A stretch of 64,000 nt of DNA from Azonexus sp. (GCA_017983615.1 JAGOBB010000003.1:1-64000); one strand, 5' to 3'; numbered from the stretch's first letter, positions 38,540 through 48,654 are shown. Notes: generated from the sequence alone by a model not told the origin. Numbers and translations are program-made.

Positions 38540-38663
38540 GTCGTGGTGGCCTTCGAAATGGGTTGTTGCCTGCAGGCAGGGGGCAGTTTAAGGGCGCCGT
38601 CCTCGTCGGGCAAGGGCGGCGGCATGCGATAATCCGGATCGCCCCAACAATTGATCAATCGCC

Positions 38664-39308
38664 ATGCAATACGCCATCGTTCCGGTTACGCCCTTCGAAC
38701 AGAATTGCACCGTTTTCTGGTGCGAAAAGACCCGTCAGGCCGCAGTGATCGACCCGGGCGGCGACGTCGAGCGCATCGTCCGCCTCCTTGAAGATGAGAA
38801 TCTGACGCTGGCCAAAATTCTTGTCACCCACGGCCACATCGACCACGCCGGCGGCGTCGCGGCCCTTTCCGAAAAAACGGGCGTAACGACCATCGAGGGC
38901 CCGCACGAGGAGGATCGCTTCTGGATCGAGGGCATGCCGCAGCAGAGCAAGATGTTCGGCTTTCCCAATGTGCGCAGTTTCGAGCCGACGCGCTGGTTGA
39001 AGGGTGGCGACAAGGTCAGTTTTGGCGAGGTGGAACTCGATGTGCTGCATTGCCCTGGCCATACGCCTGGGCATGTCGTCTTCTTCCATGCGCCGAGCCG
39101 GCTGGCGCAAGTCGGCGACGTGCTGTTTCAGGGCTCTATCGGCCGTACCGATTTTCCGCGCGGCGACTACGACACGCTGATCCGTTCGATCAAGGAACAG
39201 CTCTTCCCGCTCGGCGACGATGTCGATTTCATTCCCGGCCACGGGCCGATGTCGACTTTCGGCGAGGAACGCAAGTACAACCCCTTCCTGAGCGGTCGCT
39301 TCGGCTGA
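38664..39308 (+). CDS. Metallo-beta-lactamase-fold hydrolase, glyoxalase II-like
   Basis: A 214-residue hydrolase. It has the THGHIDHAGG metal site (HxHxDH), downstream His in CPGHTPGHVVFF, Asp in VGDVLFQGSIGRTDFPRGDY and the final His in IPGHGPMSTFGEERKYNPFL. This matches the short YcbL-like glyoxalase II group, which hydrolyses thioesters but whose substrate is often unknown. It lies between two HDOD genes on the opposite strand. Confidence 0.88.
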   Translation: MQYAIVPVTPFEQNCTVFWCEKTRQAAVIDPGGDVERIVRLLEDENLTLAKILVTHGHIDHAGGVAALSEKTGVTTIEGPHEEDRFWIEGMPQQSKMFGFPNVRSFEPTRWLKGGDKVSFGEVELDVLHCPGHTPGHVVFFHAPSRLAQVGDVLFQGSIGRTDFPRGDYDTLIRSIKEQLFPLGDDVDFIPGHGPMSTFGEERKYNPFLSGRFG

Positions 39309-40487
39309 TCAGGCGGCCGGCCGGATCTTGCTGGCCCAGCTGAGTGCGTCGAGCTGGGCGTCCAGAAAATTGCCGCCATCGATGCCCAGTACCTTGAGCC
39401 GGTTAGTCGCGGTGGCCAGGTCGTGTTTGTCGACCGCATCAATGACGCCCAACAGTTGTCCCAGGCAGCCTTCGTGGGTTAGCAGCGCCTTGGTTGTCAC
39501 TTCCGGGAGTGGCAACTGGTGCAGGATTTCCGGCATCGGCATGCAAAGCAGCACATCCAGCAGCGAGAAAGTGCCGACCATGAAAGCGATTTCGCAGTCG
39601 CTGCCGGGGGTGGCGGATTGCGGCAGCTGGCTGGCCAGCAGTTCGAGCAGACGACCGCGGGCGGCTGCCTTCTGGAGCAGCGGATTCGGGTGCTGGCCAT
39701 TGTTGGGGTCGGAATAAACCAGCAGTTGCAGCCAGCGCTGCAACTGGCGCCGGCCGAGCAGGTTGATCGCCTGGGTAAAGCTGGTGATCGGGCTGGGCGG
39801 CGCAATCGCTGCCGAATTGACCAGGCGCAACAGGCTGTACGAGAGCTTCGGTTCTTCACGGAAAACGGCGTCCAGGGCGCCCGTATCCGCATCGTCACAG
39901 ATCAGGCCGAGCAGTTTCAGCAGTTTGAGCCGGGTAATGTCCGGTTTGGGGCTCCCGGTCGGACGGGTCAGCAGGAATTCGCTGGACGACAGGGTGCAGG
40001 CATTGCTCAGAGCCCATTGACGGTCATTGTGGGTGTGCACGTCGGTGGCGACGACCGTGGTACGACTGGCCATGCCGAGCAGGGTGTAGGGCGGCAGGCT
40101 TCGGGCGTGACTGGCACCGATCAGCAGGTAGTCCCACGAGCCGGTGGCGGGCAGCTTGTCCTCCGGTACGACGACCAGGGCGACCGTGTGCTGCGCCTGG
40201 CGCAATGCGGCTTCAAGTCGGTTCAGGGCTTCGGTGTCCTGGCTGCTTAGCCGCGGCGGGAACACCGTGACCGAGCGTGCCATCGTCTGAGCCGCTTCGC
40301 TGGCATCGGGCAGAGCGGGAATGAACCACAGCGCGCGCTTGTCGAATGCTTCAAACTGTGGCGAGGCGCGGAGGCGGGAAAGTGCTTCGAGGCTGGCACG
40401 ACCGGGCGCGAACTCGATGCGAAAGCCTGACCAGGCATCATCCGCACCGAGAAGCGGATGGACGAATATTGGGTCCGAGCAGGGCAT
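39309..40487 (-). CDS. EAL-remnant plus HDOD signalling protein (YuxH type)
   Basis: A 392-residue protein. The N-terminal third resembles a degenerate EAL domain (PIFVHPLLGADDAWSGFRIE, LWFIPALP, LLIGASHARSLPPY) without the catalytic ExL signature. The C-terminal half is an HDOD domain (RLKLLKLLGLICDDADTG, KLSYSLLRLVNSAA, ITSFTQAINLLGRRQLQRW). Such YuxH-type proteins regulate motility or c-di-GMP responses without enzyme activity. I chose the ATG at 40487 over an upstream TTG at 40523. Confidence 0.85.
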   Translation of the reverse strand: MPCSDPIFVHPLLGADDAWSGFRIEFAPGRASLEALSRLRASPQFEAFDKRALWFIPALPDASEAAQTMARSVTVFPPRLSSQDTEALNRLEAALRQAQHTVALVVVPEDKLPATGSWDYLLIGASHARSLPPYTLLGMASRTTVVATDVHTHNDRQWALSNACTLSSSEFLLTRPTGSPKPDITRLKLLKLLGLICDDADTGALDAVFREEPKLSYSLLRLVNSAAIAPPSPITSFTQAINLLGRRQLQRWLQLLVYSDPNNGQHPNPLLQKAAARGRLLELLASQLPQSATPGSDCEIAFMVGTFSLLDVLLCMPMPEILHQLPLPEVTTKALLTHEGCLGQLLGVIDAVDKHDLATATNRLKVLGIDGGNFLDAQLDALSWASKIRPAA

Positions 40488-40541
40488 TGGCTGTTCTCTG
40501 ATTGTTTCAAACAATGTTAGCAAACTTGAAAGGACGCGTCT

Positions 40542-41222
40542 TTGGATACTGATGAAATTGCCACTTTTTTCGGGCCGACCGTAGCATTTCAGGTTTCGCC
40601 GCTGACTGGGCCGGTGTATTGGGGGCAGGCTGTCGCCGAGTTGTCGCGCAGCGATCCGGAGATGGCCGAACTGGTCGAACGTTTTGCCGGGCTGTCGCTT
40701 GTTTCACGCGGCGATCCATTCGGAACCCTGGCCCGTTCCATCGTCGGCCAGCAGATCTCGGTCAAGGCGGCCGATGCGGTATGGGGGCGCTTTTCGGCGC
40801 AGGTCGGCGAAATGTCTCCGGAACGCGTGCTCGGTTTGGGTGAAGCAGGGCTGGCCGGCTGCGGCCTCTCGAAGCGGAAGATGGAATACCTCTGCGACCT
40901 GGCCGCGCATTTTGCCAGCGGCAGCCTGGACTCCGACGCCTGGGCAAGGCTTGACGATGATGCGGTGATCGCCGAACTGACTGCCGTGCGGGGGATTGGC
41001 CGGTGGACGGCGGAGATGTTCCTGATCTTCAACCAGATGCGCCCGGATGTCTTCCCGCTGGACGATATTGGCCTGCAGCGTGCGGTGTTCGAGCGCTATT
41101 TTTCGGGCGAACGGCAGTCGCGCCGGACCTTGGCAGAGTTCGGCGAACGTTGGCGGCCATGGCGTTCGGTAGCTACCTGGTATCTCTGGCGCAGCCTCGA
41201 TCCCCTGCCTGTTGAGTATTGA
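40542..41222 (+). CDS. alkA: DNA-3-methyladenine glycosylase II family protein
   Basis: A 226-residue base-excision repair glycosylase of the HhH-GPD type. The helix-hairpin-helix is [20 protein letters not shown] and the catalytic Asp lies in [12 protein letters not shown]. The N-terminal part has [20 protein letters not shown]. The ORF starts at a TTG at 40542 after AAAGGA. Residues about 8-16 ([10 protein letters not shown] region) are encoded by a reverse copy of the dispersed repeat. A GTG at 40614 (just before YWGQAVAEL) is a possible alternative that would exclude it. Confidence 0.88.
   Translation: MDTDEIATFFGPTVAFQVSPLTGPVYWGQAVAELSRSDPEMAELVERFAGLSLVSRGDPFGTLARSIVGQQISVKAADAVWGRFSAQVGEMSPERVLGLGEAGLAGCGLSKRKMEYLCDLAAHFASGSLDSDAWARLDDDAVIAELTAVRGIGRWTAEMFLIFNQMRPDVFPLDDIGLQRAVFERYFSGERQSRRTLAEFGERWRPWRSVATWYLWRSLDPLPVEY
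40562..40590 (-). repeat. GCTACGGTCG dispersed repeat, reverse copy in the alkA 5' end
   Basis: On the minus strand: AAATGCTACGGTCGGCCCG then AAAAAAGTGG. The core is at 40576-40585. It overlaps the first codons of alkA, or its leader if the later start is used. Confidence 0.8.
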
Positions 41223-41271
41223 ACCCTTGCCTTGGGGTAAAATGCGCCCCAACTTAGAAAACGAGCAGTCC

Positions 41272-42240
41272 ATGAAAACAAGTTTCCTCGACTTCGAACA
41301 ATCGATTGCCGATCTTGAAGCCAAGATCGAAGAACTGCGTTTCGTGCAGGATGACTCCGCCGTCGACATCTCCGAAGAGATTGATCGACTGGAACAGAAA
41401 AGCGGCCAGTTGACCAAGGATATCTACGCCAAACTGACGCCCTGGCAGATTTCGCAGGTGGCGCGCCATCCGCAGCGCCCCTACACGCTGGACTACCTGT
41501 CGCTGATCTTCACCGATTTCGAAGAGCTGCACGGTGACCGCGCTTTTGCCGATGATCACGCCATCGTCGGTGGTCTGGCCCGCTTCAACGGCCAGCCGGT
41601 CATGGTCATTGGCCACCAGAAGGGCCGCGACACCAAGGAAAAAATCTACCGCAATTTCGGCATGCCGCGTCCCGAAGGCTATCGCAAGGCCCTGCGGCTG
41701 ATGAAGCTGGCCGAGAAATTCGGCCTGCCGGTGATGACTTTCGTCGATACGCCGGGCGCCTACCCTGGTATCGATGCGGAAGAGCGCGGCCAGTCCGAAG
41801 CCATCGGCCGCAACCTGTACGTGATGGCCGAACTGAAAGTGCCGGTCATCGTCACCATCATCGGTGAAGGCGGCTCCGGCGGCGCCCTGGCCATCGCTGT
41901 CGGCGACACCGTGCAGATGCTGCAGTATTCGACTTATTCCGTGATTTCCCCCGAAGGCTGCGCCTCCATCCTCTGGAAGAGCGCCGAGAAAGCACCGGAA
42001 GCCGCTGAAACCATGGGCATCACCGCACAGCGCCTGAAAACGCTGGGTTTGATCGACAAGATTATCAGCGAGCCGCTCGGCGGCGCCCACCGCGATCACG
42101 CGGCGATGGCGCAAAACCTCAAGAAAGCCCTGCAGGAAGCGCTCAAGCAGCTTTCCGGGCTGTCGACGGCCGAACTGCTGGCGACCCGCTACGAGCGGCT
42201 GATGAGCTATGGCCGCTACAAGGAACAGGCTGTCAGCTAA
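41272..42240 (+). CDS. accA: Acetyl-CoA carboxylase, carboxyltransferase subunit alpha
   Basis: A 322-residue subunit of the heterotetrameric ACC carboxyltransferase, first step of fatty acid synthesis. It shows the family start [20 protein letters not shown], then [27 protein letters not shown] and [16 protein letters not shown]. Length is typical. The ATG at 41272 is chosen over upstream in-frame codons because it gives the standard N-terminus. It overlaps the start of tilS by 32 bases. Confidence 0.96.
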   Translation: MKTSFLDFEQSIADLEAKIEELRFVQDDSAVDISEEIDRLEQKSGQLTKDIYAKLTPWQISQVARHPQRPYTLDYLSLIFTDFEELHGDRAFADDHAIVGGLARFNGQPVMVIGHQKGRDTKEKIYRNFGMPRPEGYRKALRLMKLAEKFGLPVMTFVDTPGAYPGIDAEERGQSEAIGRNLYVMAELKVPVIVTIIGEGGSGGALAIAVGDTVQMLQYSTYSVISPEGCASILWKSAEKAPEAAETMGITAQRLKTLGLIDKIISEPLGGAHRDHAAMAQNLKKALQEALKQLSGLSTAELLATRYERLMSYGRYKEQAVS

Positions 42241-43180
42241 CCTGATTGAGCGGGTCGGCGCTTTTCTCGCCCCCCGCCTCGGGCCGAGCGAACGCCTGAC
42301 CGTCGGGCTTTCCGGCGGCTGCGACTCGGTCGTCCTGTTGCATCTGCTGACTCAACTGGGCTACACCGGCCGTCTCGACGCCATCCATGTCCATCATGGC
42401 TTATCGCCCAACGCCGATGCCTGGGCCCAATTCTGCGCGAACTATTGCGCTCGGCTCACTATTCCCCTGAGCATCCGCCGGGTTGCCGTCGATCGCTCCT
42501 CCGGGCTCGGTCTGGAAGCGGCGGCACGCGCTGCGCGCTATGAAATCTTTACCGAAGCAGCAAGCGATTGCCTGCTGTTGGCTCATCATCGTGGCGACCA
42601 GGCAGAAACCGTGCTGTTCAACCTGCTGCGCGGTGCCGGTGTGACCGGGGCAGCCGGCATGCCGGCCGAGCGCGCCTTCGGCAGCCGACGCCTGCTTCGC
42701 CCGCTGCTCGATTGCTCCCGTGCCGACCTCGAAACCTACGCCAGCGATGCCGGACTTTCGTGGGTGGACGATGAGAGCAATGCCGACACCGCATTGACTC
42801 GCAATTTCCTGCGCCAAGAAGCCCTGGCTACCTTGGGGCAGCGCTTTCCGACGGCGGAAGCCTCACTGGCGCAAGCCGCCAGCAATTTTGGCGAAGCTGC
42901 GACGCTGCTTGACGACCTGGCGCGACTCGACTGGCAACGGGTCGGCGACAACGAAGCGGCACGTCTGTCGGAATTGAAAGTGCTAACCCTTCCCCGGTTG
43001 AAGAATCTGCTTCGCTTCCGCTTGCGCCATCTTGGCTGGCAGGTCCCGGTCGCCAGTCGCCTGGACGAATTCGCACGCCAGTTGCTGGCCGCCGGGCCTG
43101 ACCGGCATCCGGAACTCAGCTTGCCTGGCGGCAAAATGCGTGTCGCGCGCGGCCTGCTTCACTGGCTGCCGGAAAAATAA
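42209..43180 (+). CDS. tilS: tRNA(Ile)-lysidine synthase, short form
   Basis: A 323-residue N-type ATP pyrophosphatase that modifies C34 of tRNA-Ile (CAU) to lysidine. The P-loop is SGGCDS in [20 protein letters not shown]. It is followed by [45 protein letters not shown] and a helical domain. It is shorter than E. coli TilS (about 430) and seems to lack most of the C-terminal domain. The ATG at 42209 overlaps accA, and a TTG at 42245 is an alternative. Confidence 0.92.
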   Translation: MAATRNRLSANLIERVGAFLAPRLGPSERLTVGLSGGCDSVVLLHLLTQLGYTGRLDAIHVHHGLSPNADAWAQFCANYCARLTIPLSIRRVAVDRSSGLGLEAAARAARYEIFTEAASDCLLLAHHRGDQAETVLFNLLRGAGVTGAAGMPAERAFGSRRLLRPLLDCSRADLETYASDAGLSWVDDESNADTALTRNFLRQEALATLGQRFPTAEASLAQAASNFGEAATLLDDLARLDWQRVGDNEAARLSELKVLTLPRLKNLLRFRLRHLGWQVPVASRLDEFARQLLAAGPDRHPELSLPGGKMRVARGLLHWLPEK

Positions 43181-43259
43181 CAAACTGTTACCCAAGCGCC
43201 TTTCCGCGGCGATTGGCCTTCAGTTACAATCAACGGATTATTCATTCCATAAACAGGCC

Positions 43260-44138
43260 ATGATTACTGGATCCATTGTCGCCATCGTTACGCCCATGCA
43301 CGAGGATGGCAGTCTCGATTTGAATTCCCTGCGCAGCCTGGTTGATTTCCATGTGCGCGAAGGCACGGACGCCATCGTGGTCGTCGGGACCACCGGCGAA
43401 TCGCCGACGGTCAATGTCGAGGAACATTGTGAACTGATCAAGGTCACGGTTGACCATGCCGCCGGCCGTATTCCCGTCATTGCCGGGACGGGTGCCAATT
43501 CGACGGCCGAAGCCATCGAACTGACCGAGTTTGCCAAGAAGGCCGGCGCCAATATGGCCCTGTCGGTCGTTCCCTACTACAACAAGCCGACGCAGGAAGG
43601 CCTTTATCGCCACTTCAAGGCGATTGCCGAAGCCGTCGAACTGCCGGTGCTGCTCTATAACGTGCCGGGCCGTACCGTGGCCGACATGGCCAACGACACC
43701 ATCCTGCGTCTGGCCGAAGTGCCGGGCATTGTCGGCGTCAAGGATGCGACCGGCAATTTCGATCGCGCCTGTGACCTGATAACCCGCGCCCCGAAAGATT
43801 TTGCGCTCTATAGCGGCGACGACATGAGTTGCGTCTCGACCATCATGATGGGCTTCCATGGCAACATTTCGGTGACCGCCAACGTCGCGCCGCGCCTGAT
43901 GCACGAGATGTGCGTTGCAGCCGCTGCGGGCAACGTAGCCAAGGCTCGTGAAATCCAGTTCAAGCTGCTCGGCCTGCATCGCGACCTGTTCTGTGAAGCC
44001 AACCCGATTCCGGTCAAGTGGGCGGTGCACAAGATGGGTTTGATGCCCAATGGCATCCGCCTGCCGCTGACCACCTTGTCCGATGCCAACCAGGCCCGTG
44101 TGCTCGCTGCCATGCGCCAGGCCGGCGTGATTGCCTGA
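43260..44138 (+). CDS. dapA: 4-hydroxy-tetrahydrodipicolinate synthase
   Basis: A 292-residue TIM-barrel aldolase condensing aspartate semialdehyde and pyruvate for lysine and peptidoglycan synthesis. Its start is [49 protein letters not shown] (Tyr) and [13 protein letters not shown] with the Schiff-base Lys are intact. It is followed after 14 bases by bamC, a conserved arrangement in proteobacteria. Confidence 0.96.
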   Translation: MITGSIVAIVTPMHEDGSLDLNSLRSLVDFHVREGTDAIVVVGTTGESPTVNVEEHCELIKVTVDHAAGRIPVIAGTGANSTAEAIELTEFAKKAGANMALSVVPYYNKPTQEGLYRHFKAIAEAVELPVLLYNVPGRTVADMANDTILRLAEVPGIVGVKDATGNFDRACDLITRAPKDFALYSGDDMSCVSTIMMGFHGNISVTANVAPRLMHEMCVAAAAGNVAKAREIQFKLLGLHRDLFCEANPIPVKWAVHKMGLMPNGIRLPLTTLSDANQARVLAAMRQAGVIA

Positions 44139-44152
44139 CGGAGTAACGAAAC

Positions 44153-45280
44153 ATGAATCGTCGGCTTTCCGGCCTTACCCTTTCCCTGCTTGCCATTGCG
44201 CTGGCCGGGTGCAGCATGCTTCCCGACTCCCGCAAGATCGAATACAAATCGGCAGGCAAGGCACCGACCCTTGAGGTACCTCCCGACCTGTCGCAGGTGG
44301 TGCGCGACGATCGCTACCTGGTGCCGGATGCGGCAGGCAAGGGCAGCGCAACTTACTCCGCCTACAGCGCCGACCGCACACCGGCTGCCCAGGCCCAGAA
44401 TTCGACGGTTCTACCGCAGGTGGACAAGGTGCGCGTCGAGCGCTCCGGCAACCAGCGCTGGCTGGTCGTGACCGCGCCTGCCGATAAATTGTGGGATACG
44501 GTCAAGGATTTCTGGCAGGAAACCGGTTTCATTATCGCCATCGAACGTCCGGAAGCTGGCGTGATGGAAACCGACTGGGCGGAAAATCGCGCCAAGCTTG
44601 GCAATGACATCATTCGCAGCACGCTCGGACGCTTGCTCGATTCGCTGTATTCAACAGGTGAGCGCGACAAGTTCCGCACCCGTTTCGAACCGGGAACAAC
44701 CCCGGGCACGACCGACGTATTCATCAGCCATCGCGCCATGGAGGAGGTTTATACCTCGTCGGCCAAGGACGATACGCGCTGGCAGCCGCGTCCAGCTGAT
44801 CCGGAGCTTGAAGCAGAAATGCTGCGCCGCCTGATGGTTCGCCTCGGTTCTGAAGAGAAGCGGGCGGAAGCGTCGGTTGCGGCGGCCAAGGCCGAGCCAA
44901 GGGCAAAGCTGGCTAAATCCGACGATGGTGCCGGTACGCTGGAGGTTTTTGAGCGCTTTGACCGCGCCTGGCGTCGCGTTGGCTTGGCACTCGATCGCGT
45001 CGGGTTCACTGTCGAAGACCGTGATCGCACGCGCGGCCTGTACTTTGTCCGCTACGTCGACCCGGAAGTGGATAACGCCAAGAAAGACGATGGCTGGTTA
45101 TCCAAGCTGGCCTTCTGGAAAGGCTCCGAGCCACCAGCCAGCTCCAAGGTCCAATATCGCATTCATGTCAGTGATGCCGGCCAGCAAAGTGTCGTTCAGA
45201 TATTGTCGAACGAGGGCGGTACCGACAAGTCTGAAACCTCGAAAAAGATTCTGGCGTTGCTGCTTCAGCAACTGCAATAG
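44153..45280 (+). CDS. bamC: Outer membrane assembly lipoprotein BamC
   Basis: A 375-residue lipoprotein (lipobox LAGC at about residues 17-20). The N-terminal unstructured part KIEYKSAGKAPTLEVPPDLS is the BamD-binding element of BamC. It is followed by two helix-grip domains (VERSGNQRWLVVTAPADKLW, and FERFDRAWRRVGLALDRVGF). It is part of the BAM complex at the outer membrane. It lies downstream of dapA and ends before a strong terminator. Confidence 0.92.
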   Translation: MNRRLSGLTLSLLAIALAGCSMLPDSRKIEYKSAGKAPTLEVPPDLSQVVRDDRYLVPDAAGKGSATYSAYSADRTPAAQAQNSTVLPQVDKVRVERSGNQRWLVVTAPADKLWDTVKDFWQETGFIIAIERPEAGVMETDWAENRAKLGNDIIRSTLGRLLDSLYSTGERDKFRTRFEPGTTPGTTDVFISHRAMEEVYTSSAKDDTRWQPRPADPELEAEMLRRLMVRLGSEEKRAEASVAAAKAEPRAKLAKSDDGAGTLEVFERFDRAWRRVGLALDRVGFTVEDRDRTRGLYFVRYVDPEVDNAKKDDGWLSKLAFWKGSEPPASSKVQYRIHVSDAGQQSVVQILSNEGGTDKSETSKKILALLLQQLQ

Positions 45281-45320
45281 TAGACGCCGTTGTCCGGAGC
45301 TTTCCGGACATCTTGAAAAA

Positions 45321-45342
45321 GCCCGGTGCGCCGGGCTTTTTT
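45321..45342 (+). terminator. Intrinsic terminator after bamC
   Basis: GCCCGG-TGCG-CCGGGC followed by six T. Confidence 0.92.
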
Positions 45343-45380
45343 GCGTGAGATTCTTAAGAGCGTTCCGAATTTAGGCAATA

Positions 45381-45406
45381 AAAAACGGGGCCGTAGCCCC
45401 GTTTTT
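45381..45406 (-). terminator. Bidirectional terminator between bamC and the Ala/Pro lipoprotein gene
   Basis: AAAAACGGGGC-CGTA-GCCCCGTTTTT is symmetric. It ends the minus-strand lipoprotein gene and could back up the bamC terminator. Confidence 0.88.
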
Positions 45407-45422
45407 GCTGAAGCAAGAAGAA

Positions 45423-45707
45423 TTACTTCTTGACAGCGTCAGCAGCAGCCTTGCCGGCTTCGACAACAGCCTTGGCAGCGTCAGCGGCAGCCGGGGCGGC
45501 CGGAGCAGCAGCTTCAGCCGGCTTGGCTTCAGCGGCCGGGGCGGCAGCCGGAGCAGCGGCTTCAGCCGGCTTGGCGGCTTCAGCAGGAGCCGGAGCCGGA
45601 GCAGCAACAGGAGCCGGAGCCGGAGCGGCAGCAGCCGGTTCTTCCTTCTTGCCGCAAGCGGTCAAGGCAACAGCGAGGAGAGCAGCAACGAGGATAGACT
45701 TATTCAT
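45423..45707 (-). CDS. Ala/Pro-rich lipoprotein
   Basis: A 94-residue protein with a lipoprotein signal (MNKSILVAALLAVALTAC). The mature chain begins GKKEEPAAAA and is almost wholly A, P, E and K in irregular PAEAA repeats, ending AAADAVKK. It is probably a flexible outer-membrane or periplasmic tether. An alanine-rich frame exists on the other strand too. I take the minus strand as real because of the lipobox and its own terminator. Confidence 0.78.
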   Translation of the reverse strand: MNKSILVAALLAVALTACGKKEEPAAAAPAPAPVAAPAPAPAEAAKPAEAAAPAAAPAAEAKPAEAAAPAAPAAADAAKAVVEAGKAAADAVKK

Positions 45708-45842
45708 GGAGTTTCCTTATCGATAAGAGCCAACAAAATCCTAATTTATCGGAGATCAGGAGCTACCCGATCAGCCTGCAATTATATCAACAAATTGGCA
45801 AAGTTGGGTTCCAATGCTGCATTGCAGAATGGCGATTGGCTA

Positions 45843-46319
45843 CTATAGTCCAATGGTAGTTGTGGTGATTCCCTCGCCCCCTTCGTCCCATATCTCGCGA
45901 AAGCGGGTCAGATAGGGGCGGAGTTCATCCGCTTCGTCGATCAGCAGTTTGCTGCGCGGTAAGTCGCGTTCGAAGCGGATCAGTGCGTGCTTGTCGTCGA
46001 CGATGATCATGCTGTCGCGCAAATGGGCCAGTTGAGGGGGCGTCTCCTGAGCGTTGGCAAGGTGGCCATAGGTGGTCAGGAGTTGCTGAAGCATCGGGTG
46101 TTGCTGCCGGATGAGTGCCGCATTGCGGACGGCGATTCTGAGAACTTCGCCATGGCTGGCCAGCAGGACGCGCTTGATAGCGGATAGCCGGTTCGCCGAT
46201 TCGAGCTTTAACGAGGCCAGGTCTTCGTCATAAATGCAGATTTTCTCGCAGGCAATAGCCAGCAGACGGTCCACTGCCGTCTGGTAGTCTGCCCAGGAGG
46301 TGATCAGTTCGCGAGCCAT
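45843..46319 (-). CDS. DUF7931-like protein of unknown function
   Basis: A 158-residue protein starting MARELITSWADYQTAVDRLL. It contains IAVRNAALIRQQHPMLQQLL and RDSMIIVDDKHALIRFERDL, reminiscent of the phospholipase D-like or histone-fold-free domains grouped as DUF7931 (assigned from memory of the pattern). I cut the reading frame at the ATG at 46319 because the longer frame runs into the rlmD promoter and start. It is divergent from rlmD. Confidence 0.72.
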   Translation of the reverse strand: MARELITSWADYQTAVDRLLAIACEKICIYDEDLASLKLESANRLSAIKRVLLASHGEVLRIAVRNAALIRQQHPMLQQLLTTYGHLANAQETPPQLAHLRDSMIIVDDKHALIRFERDLPRSKLLIDEADELRPYLTRFREIWDEGGEGITTTTIGL

Positions 46320-46370
46320 GGTGTTTAGTGTAACCGATTGATAGAATTCGCGCTTTTTTCGGAGTTGACC

Positions 46371-47666
46371 GTGCCGATCGGGATTGTCGAATCGCTGGAC
46401 CATGAGGCGCGCGGAATAACCCGCCAGGAGGGCAAGGCGATTTTTGTCGACGGTGCGCTGCCTGGTGAAACCGTCGAGTACGCCAGTTTCCGCCGCAAGC
46501 CGAATTACGAACTGGCGCACCTGGTCAGCGTTCTAAAGCCCTCCAACGCGCGTGTCGATCCACGCTGCCCCCATTTTGGCATTTGCGGTGGCTGTGCGAT
46601 GCAGCATATGGACTCGTCGGCACAGCTTGCTACCAAGCAGCGAGTCCTTGAGGATAGTCTCTGGCATATTGGCCGTGTGCGTCCCGAAACAATTCTCCCG
46701 CCGATTCAGGGGGAAGCCTGGGGGTATCGCCATCGGGCCCGCCTCGCCGTGCACAAGGTGCCGAGAAAAGGCAGCATGCTGGTGGGCTTCCATGAAAAGC
46801 GCAGCAGCTATATTGCCGACATGCAAACGTGTGCCATATTGCCGCCGCACGTTTCTGCGCTCTTGCTGCCAATGCGGGAGCTGTTTGGGGCGCTGTCGGT
46901 CGCCGAGCGCTTGCCGCAAGTAGAGGTTTCTGTAGGCGAGCATTGCACGGCCCTGGTTTTGCGCCTTCTGGCACCTCTGGCCGTAGCAGATGAGAAATTG
47001 CTGAGGACTTTTGCCGATCGCCACGAGGTTGTGATCTACCTGCAGCCAAAGGGACCCGATTCGGCACATCGCTTTTATCCTGTGCCCGGCCCGCGCCTGT
47101 CGTATACCTTGCCTGAATTCGAGTTGGAGCTGGATTTCCGGCCGACCGACTTTACCCAGGTCAATCACGCCGTGAACCGAGTGCTGGTCCGTCGCGCGCT
47201 ACGTCTATTGGATCCGCAACCGGGCGAGCGAATCGCCGACATGTTCTGTGGACTTGGCAACTTCACGCTGCCTATCGCGCATTCCGGGGCCAGGGTTGTC
47301 GGCGTCGAGGGGAGTTCGGGCCTCGTTCGGCGCGGCCGGGAAAGCGCCGAAGCGAATGGGCTGGCTGACCACGTCGAGTTTGGCGTGGCCAATTTGTTCG
47401 AATGTACTGAGCAGTCGGTGGCGGCACTCGGGCATTTCGACAAGATGCTGATCGATCCGCCACGCGAAGGCGCGCTCGAACTGGTCAAGGCGCTGCATGG
47501 CGAAATGCCAGGGCGCATTGTCTACGTCTCGTGCAACCCTGCCACACTGGCCCGCGATGCTGCCGTGCTGGTTGGGGCCAAAGGGTATCGCTTCGTGTCT
47601 GCCGGCGCGGTCAACATGTTTCCGCAGACGGCGCATGTGGAGTCGATTGCCGTTTTCGAGCGCTAG
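46371..47666 (+). CDS. rlmD: 23S rRNA (uracil-1939-C5)-methyltransferase
   Basis: A 431-residue RumA-family enzyme. N-terminal TRAM-like domain ([20 protein letters not shown]), [4Fe-4S] cysteines in [15 protein letters not shown], and an SAM-dependent methyltransferase domain with [26 protein letters not shown] and catalytic Cys in [13 protein letters not shown]. The GTG start at 46371 has GGAG six bases before it. A TAGAAT hexamer at 46352-46357 is a possible -10. It acts in the cytoplasm on the ribosome. Confidence 0.94.
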   Translation: MPIGIVESLDHEARGITRQEGKAIFVDGALPGETVEYASFRRKPNYELAHLVSVLKPSNARVDPRCPHFGICGGCAMQHMDSSAQLATKQRVLEDSLWHIGRVRPETILPPIQGEAWGYRHRARLAVHKVPRKGSMLVGFHEKRSSYIADMQTCAILPPHVSALLLPMRELFGALSVAERLPQVEVSVGEHCTALVLRLLAPLAVADEKLLRTFADRHEVVIYLQPKGPDSAHRFYPVPGPRLSYTLPEFELELDFRPTDFTQVNHAVNRVLVRRALRLLDPQPGERIADMFCGLGNFTLPIAHSGARVVGVEGSSGLVRRGRESAEANGLADHVEFGVANLFECTEQSVAALGHFDKMLIDPPREGALELVKALHGEMPGRIVYVSCNPATLARDAAVLVGAKGYRFVSAGAVNMFPQTAHVESIAVFER

Positions 47667-47690
47667 TAGCCTCGGGTGGTCAGGTGCACA

Positions 47691-47722
47691 AAAAAGGGCG
47701 GCCCTGTTTGGCCGCCCTTGTT
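47691..47722 (+). terminator. Bidirectional terminator between rlmD and the Bax-inhibitor gene
   Basis: GGGCGGCC at 47696-47703 pairs with GGCCGCCC at 47710-47717, flanked by A-run and TTGTT. It lies between convergent genes. Confidence 0.85.
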
Positions 47723-47739
47723 CATTCTGCAGGGATCGA

Positions 47740-48432
47740 TCAGTCGCGTTCGCCGGTGAAGGCCATGATCAATTGCAGCAGACTGACGAAAACGTTGTAG
47801 ATGTCGAGATAGACCGCCAGCGTGGCACTGACGTAATTGGTCTCGCCGCCTTGGACGATGCGGCTGATGTCGTACAGGATATACGCCGAGAAGATGCCGA
47901 CGACGGCGACGGCGATGGTCAGTGAAAGGGCCGGAATCTGGAAGAAGATGTTGGCCACGGCTGCCAGGAGGACGACGATCATTCCGACAAACAGGAACTT
48001 GCCCATGCCGGTGAAGTCACGCTTGCTGACAGCGGCTACCGTCGACAACGTGAAGAAGATGGCACCAGTGCCGCCAGCGGCGAGAGCGATCATCGAGCCG
48101 CCATTCGAGAAGCCCAGCGCGACCTGCAGAATGCGCGACAGCATCAATCCCATGAAGAAGGTGAATCCAAGCAGGAGGGCAACACCCAGGCCGCTATCCT
48201 TGTTTTTCTCTATGCCCCACATGAAACCCCAGGCAATACCGAGGAAGAGCATGAAGGCCATGAACGGGCTGCCGGCCAGGAAGCTGAAGCCCATCTGGAT
48301 ACCGACCAGCGCACCGAGAACCGTCGGCACCATGGACAGGCCGAGCAGCATGTACGTGTTGCGCAGGACGCGGTTCTGCTGAAGCGCAAGTCCGGAAGCG
48401 TTCTGGTTGGCGATCTCGAAATTGGTGTTCAT
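47740..48432 (-). CDS. Bax inhibitor-1/YccA family membrane protein
   Basis: A 230-residue protein with seven hydrophobic helices. The N-terminus NQNASGLALQQNRVLRNTYM and the conserved end SATLAVYLDIYNVFVSLLQL with acidic residues in YILYDISRIVQGGE match the BI-1/YccA family. YccA of E. coli interacts with the FtsH protease, and family members can leak calcium. No operon partner. It is divergent from tRNA-Ser. Confidence 0.9.
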   Translation of the reverse strand: MNTNFEIANQNASGLALQQNRVLRNTYMLLGLSMVPTVLGALVGIQMGFSFLAGSPFMAFMLFLGIAWGFMWGIEKNKDSGLGVALLLGFTFFMGLMLSRILQVALGFSNGGSMIALAAGGTGAIFFTLSTVAAVSKRDFTGMGKFLFVGMIVVLLAAVANIFFQIPALSLTIAVAVVGIFSAYILYDISRIVQGGETNYVSATLAVYLDIYNVFVSLLQLIMAFTGERD

Positions 48433-48560
48433 GCGGGATATTCCCTTTCGTTGTTTCGACAGATGCTAAGACTAGCGGAGCGGGGGAGAAGTTTCAATGG
48501 CACTTCTGATCCTCGTCTGGCAGCCTTTGCGCCATGTGGTATTATGCGCGCCTCTTCCAA

Positions 48561-48648
48561 GGGTCTGTGGCAGAGTGGTTGAATGCACCGGTCTTGAAAA
48601 CCGGCGTGGAGAAATCCATCGTGAGTTCGAATCTCACCGGACCCGCCA
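48561..48648 (+). tRNA. tRNA-Ser (anticodon UGA)
   Basis: Acceptor GGGTCTG/CGGACCC, anticodon arm CCGGT-CTTGAAA-ACCGG with TGA as anticodon, the long variable arm typical of class II tRNAs, and a T arm with GTTCGAATC. CCA is encoded at 48646-48648. Confidence 0.96.
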
Positions 48649-48654
48649 GATCCC

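Noticed and set aside
45387..45400. CCGTAGC in the terminator at 45381 as a repeat
   Set aside because: It is explained by the terminator loop (GGGGC-CGTA-GCCCC), with no other family sequence around it.
45430..45726. Alanine-rich plus-strand frame opposite the lipoprotein
   Set aside because: It is the complement of PAEAA repeats. The minus strand has the lipobox and the terminator.
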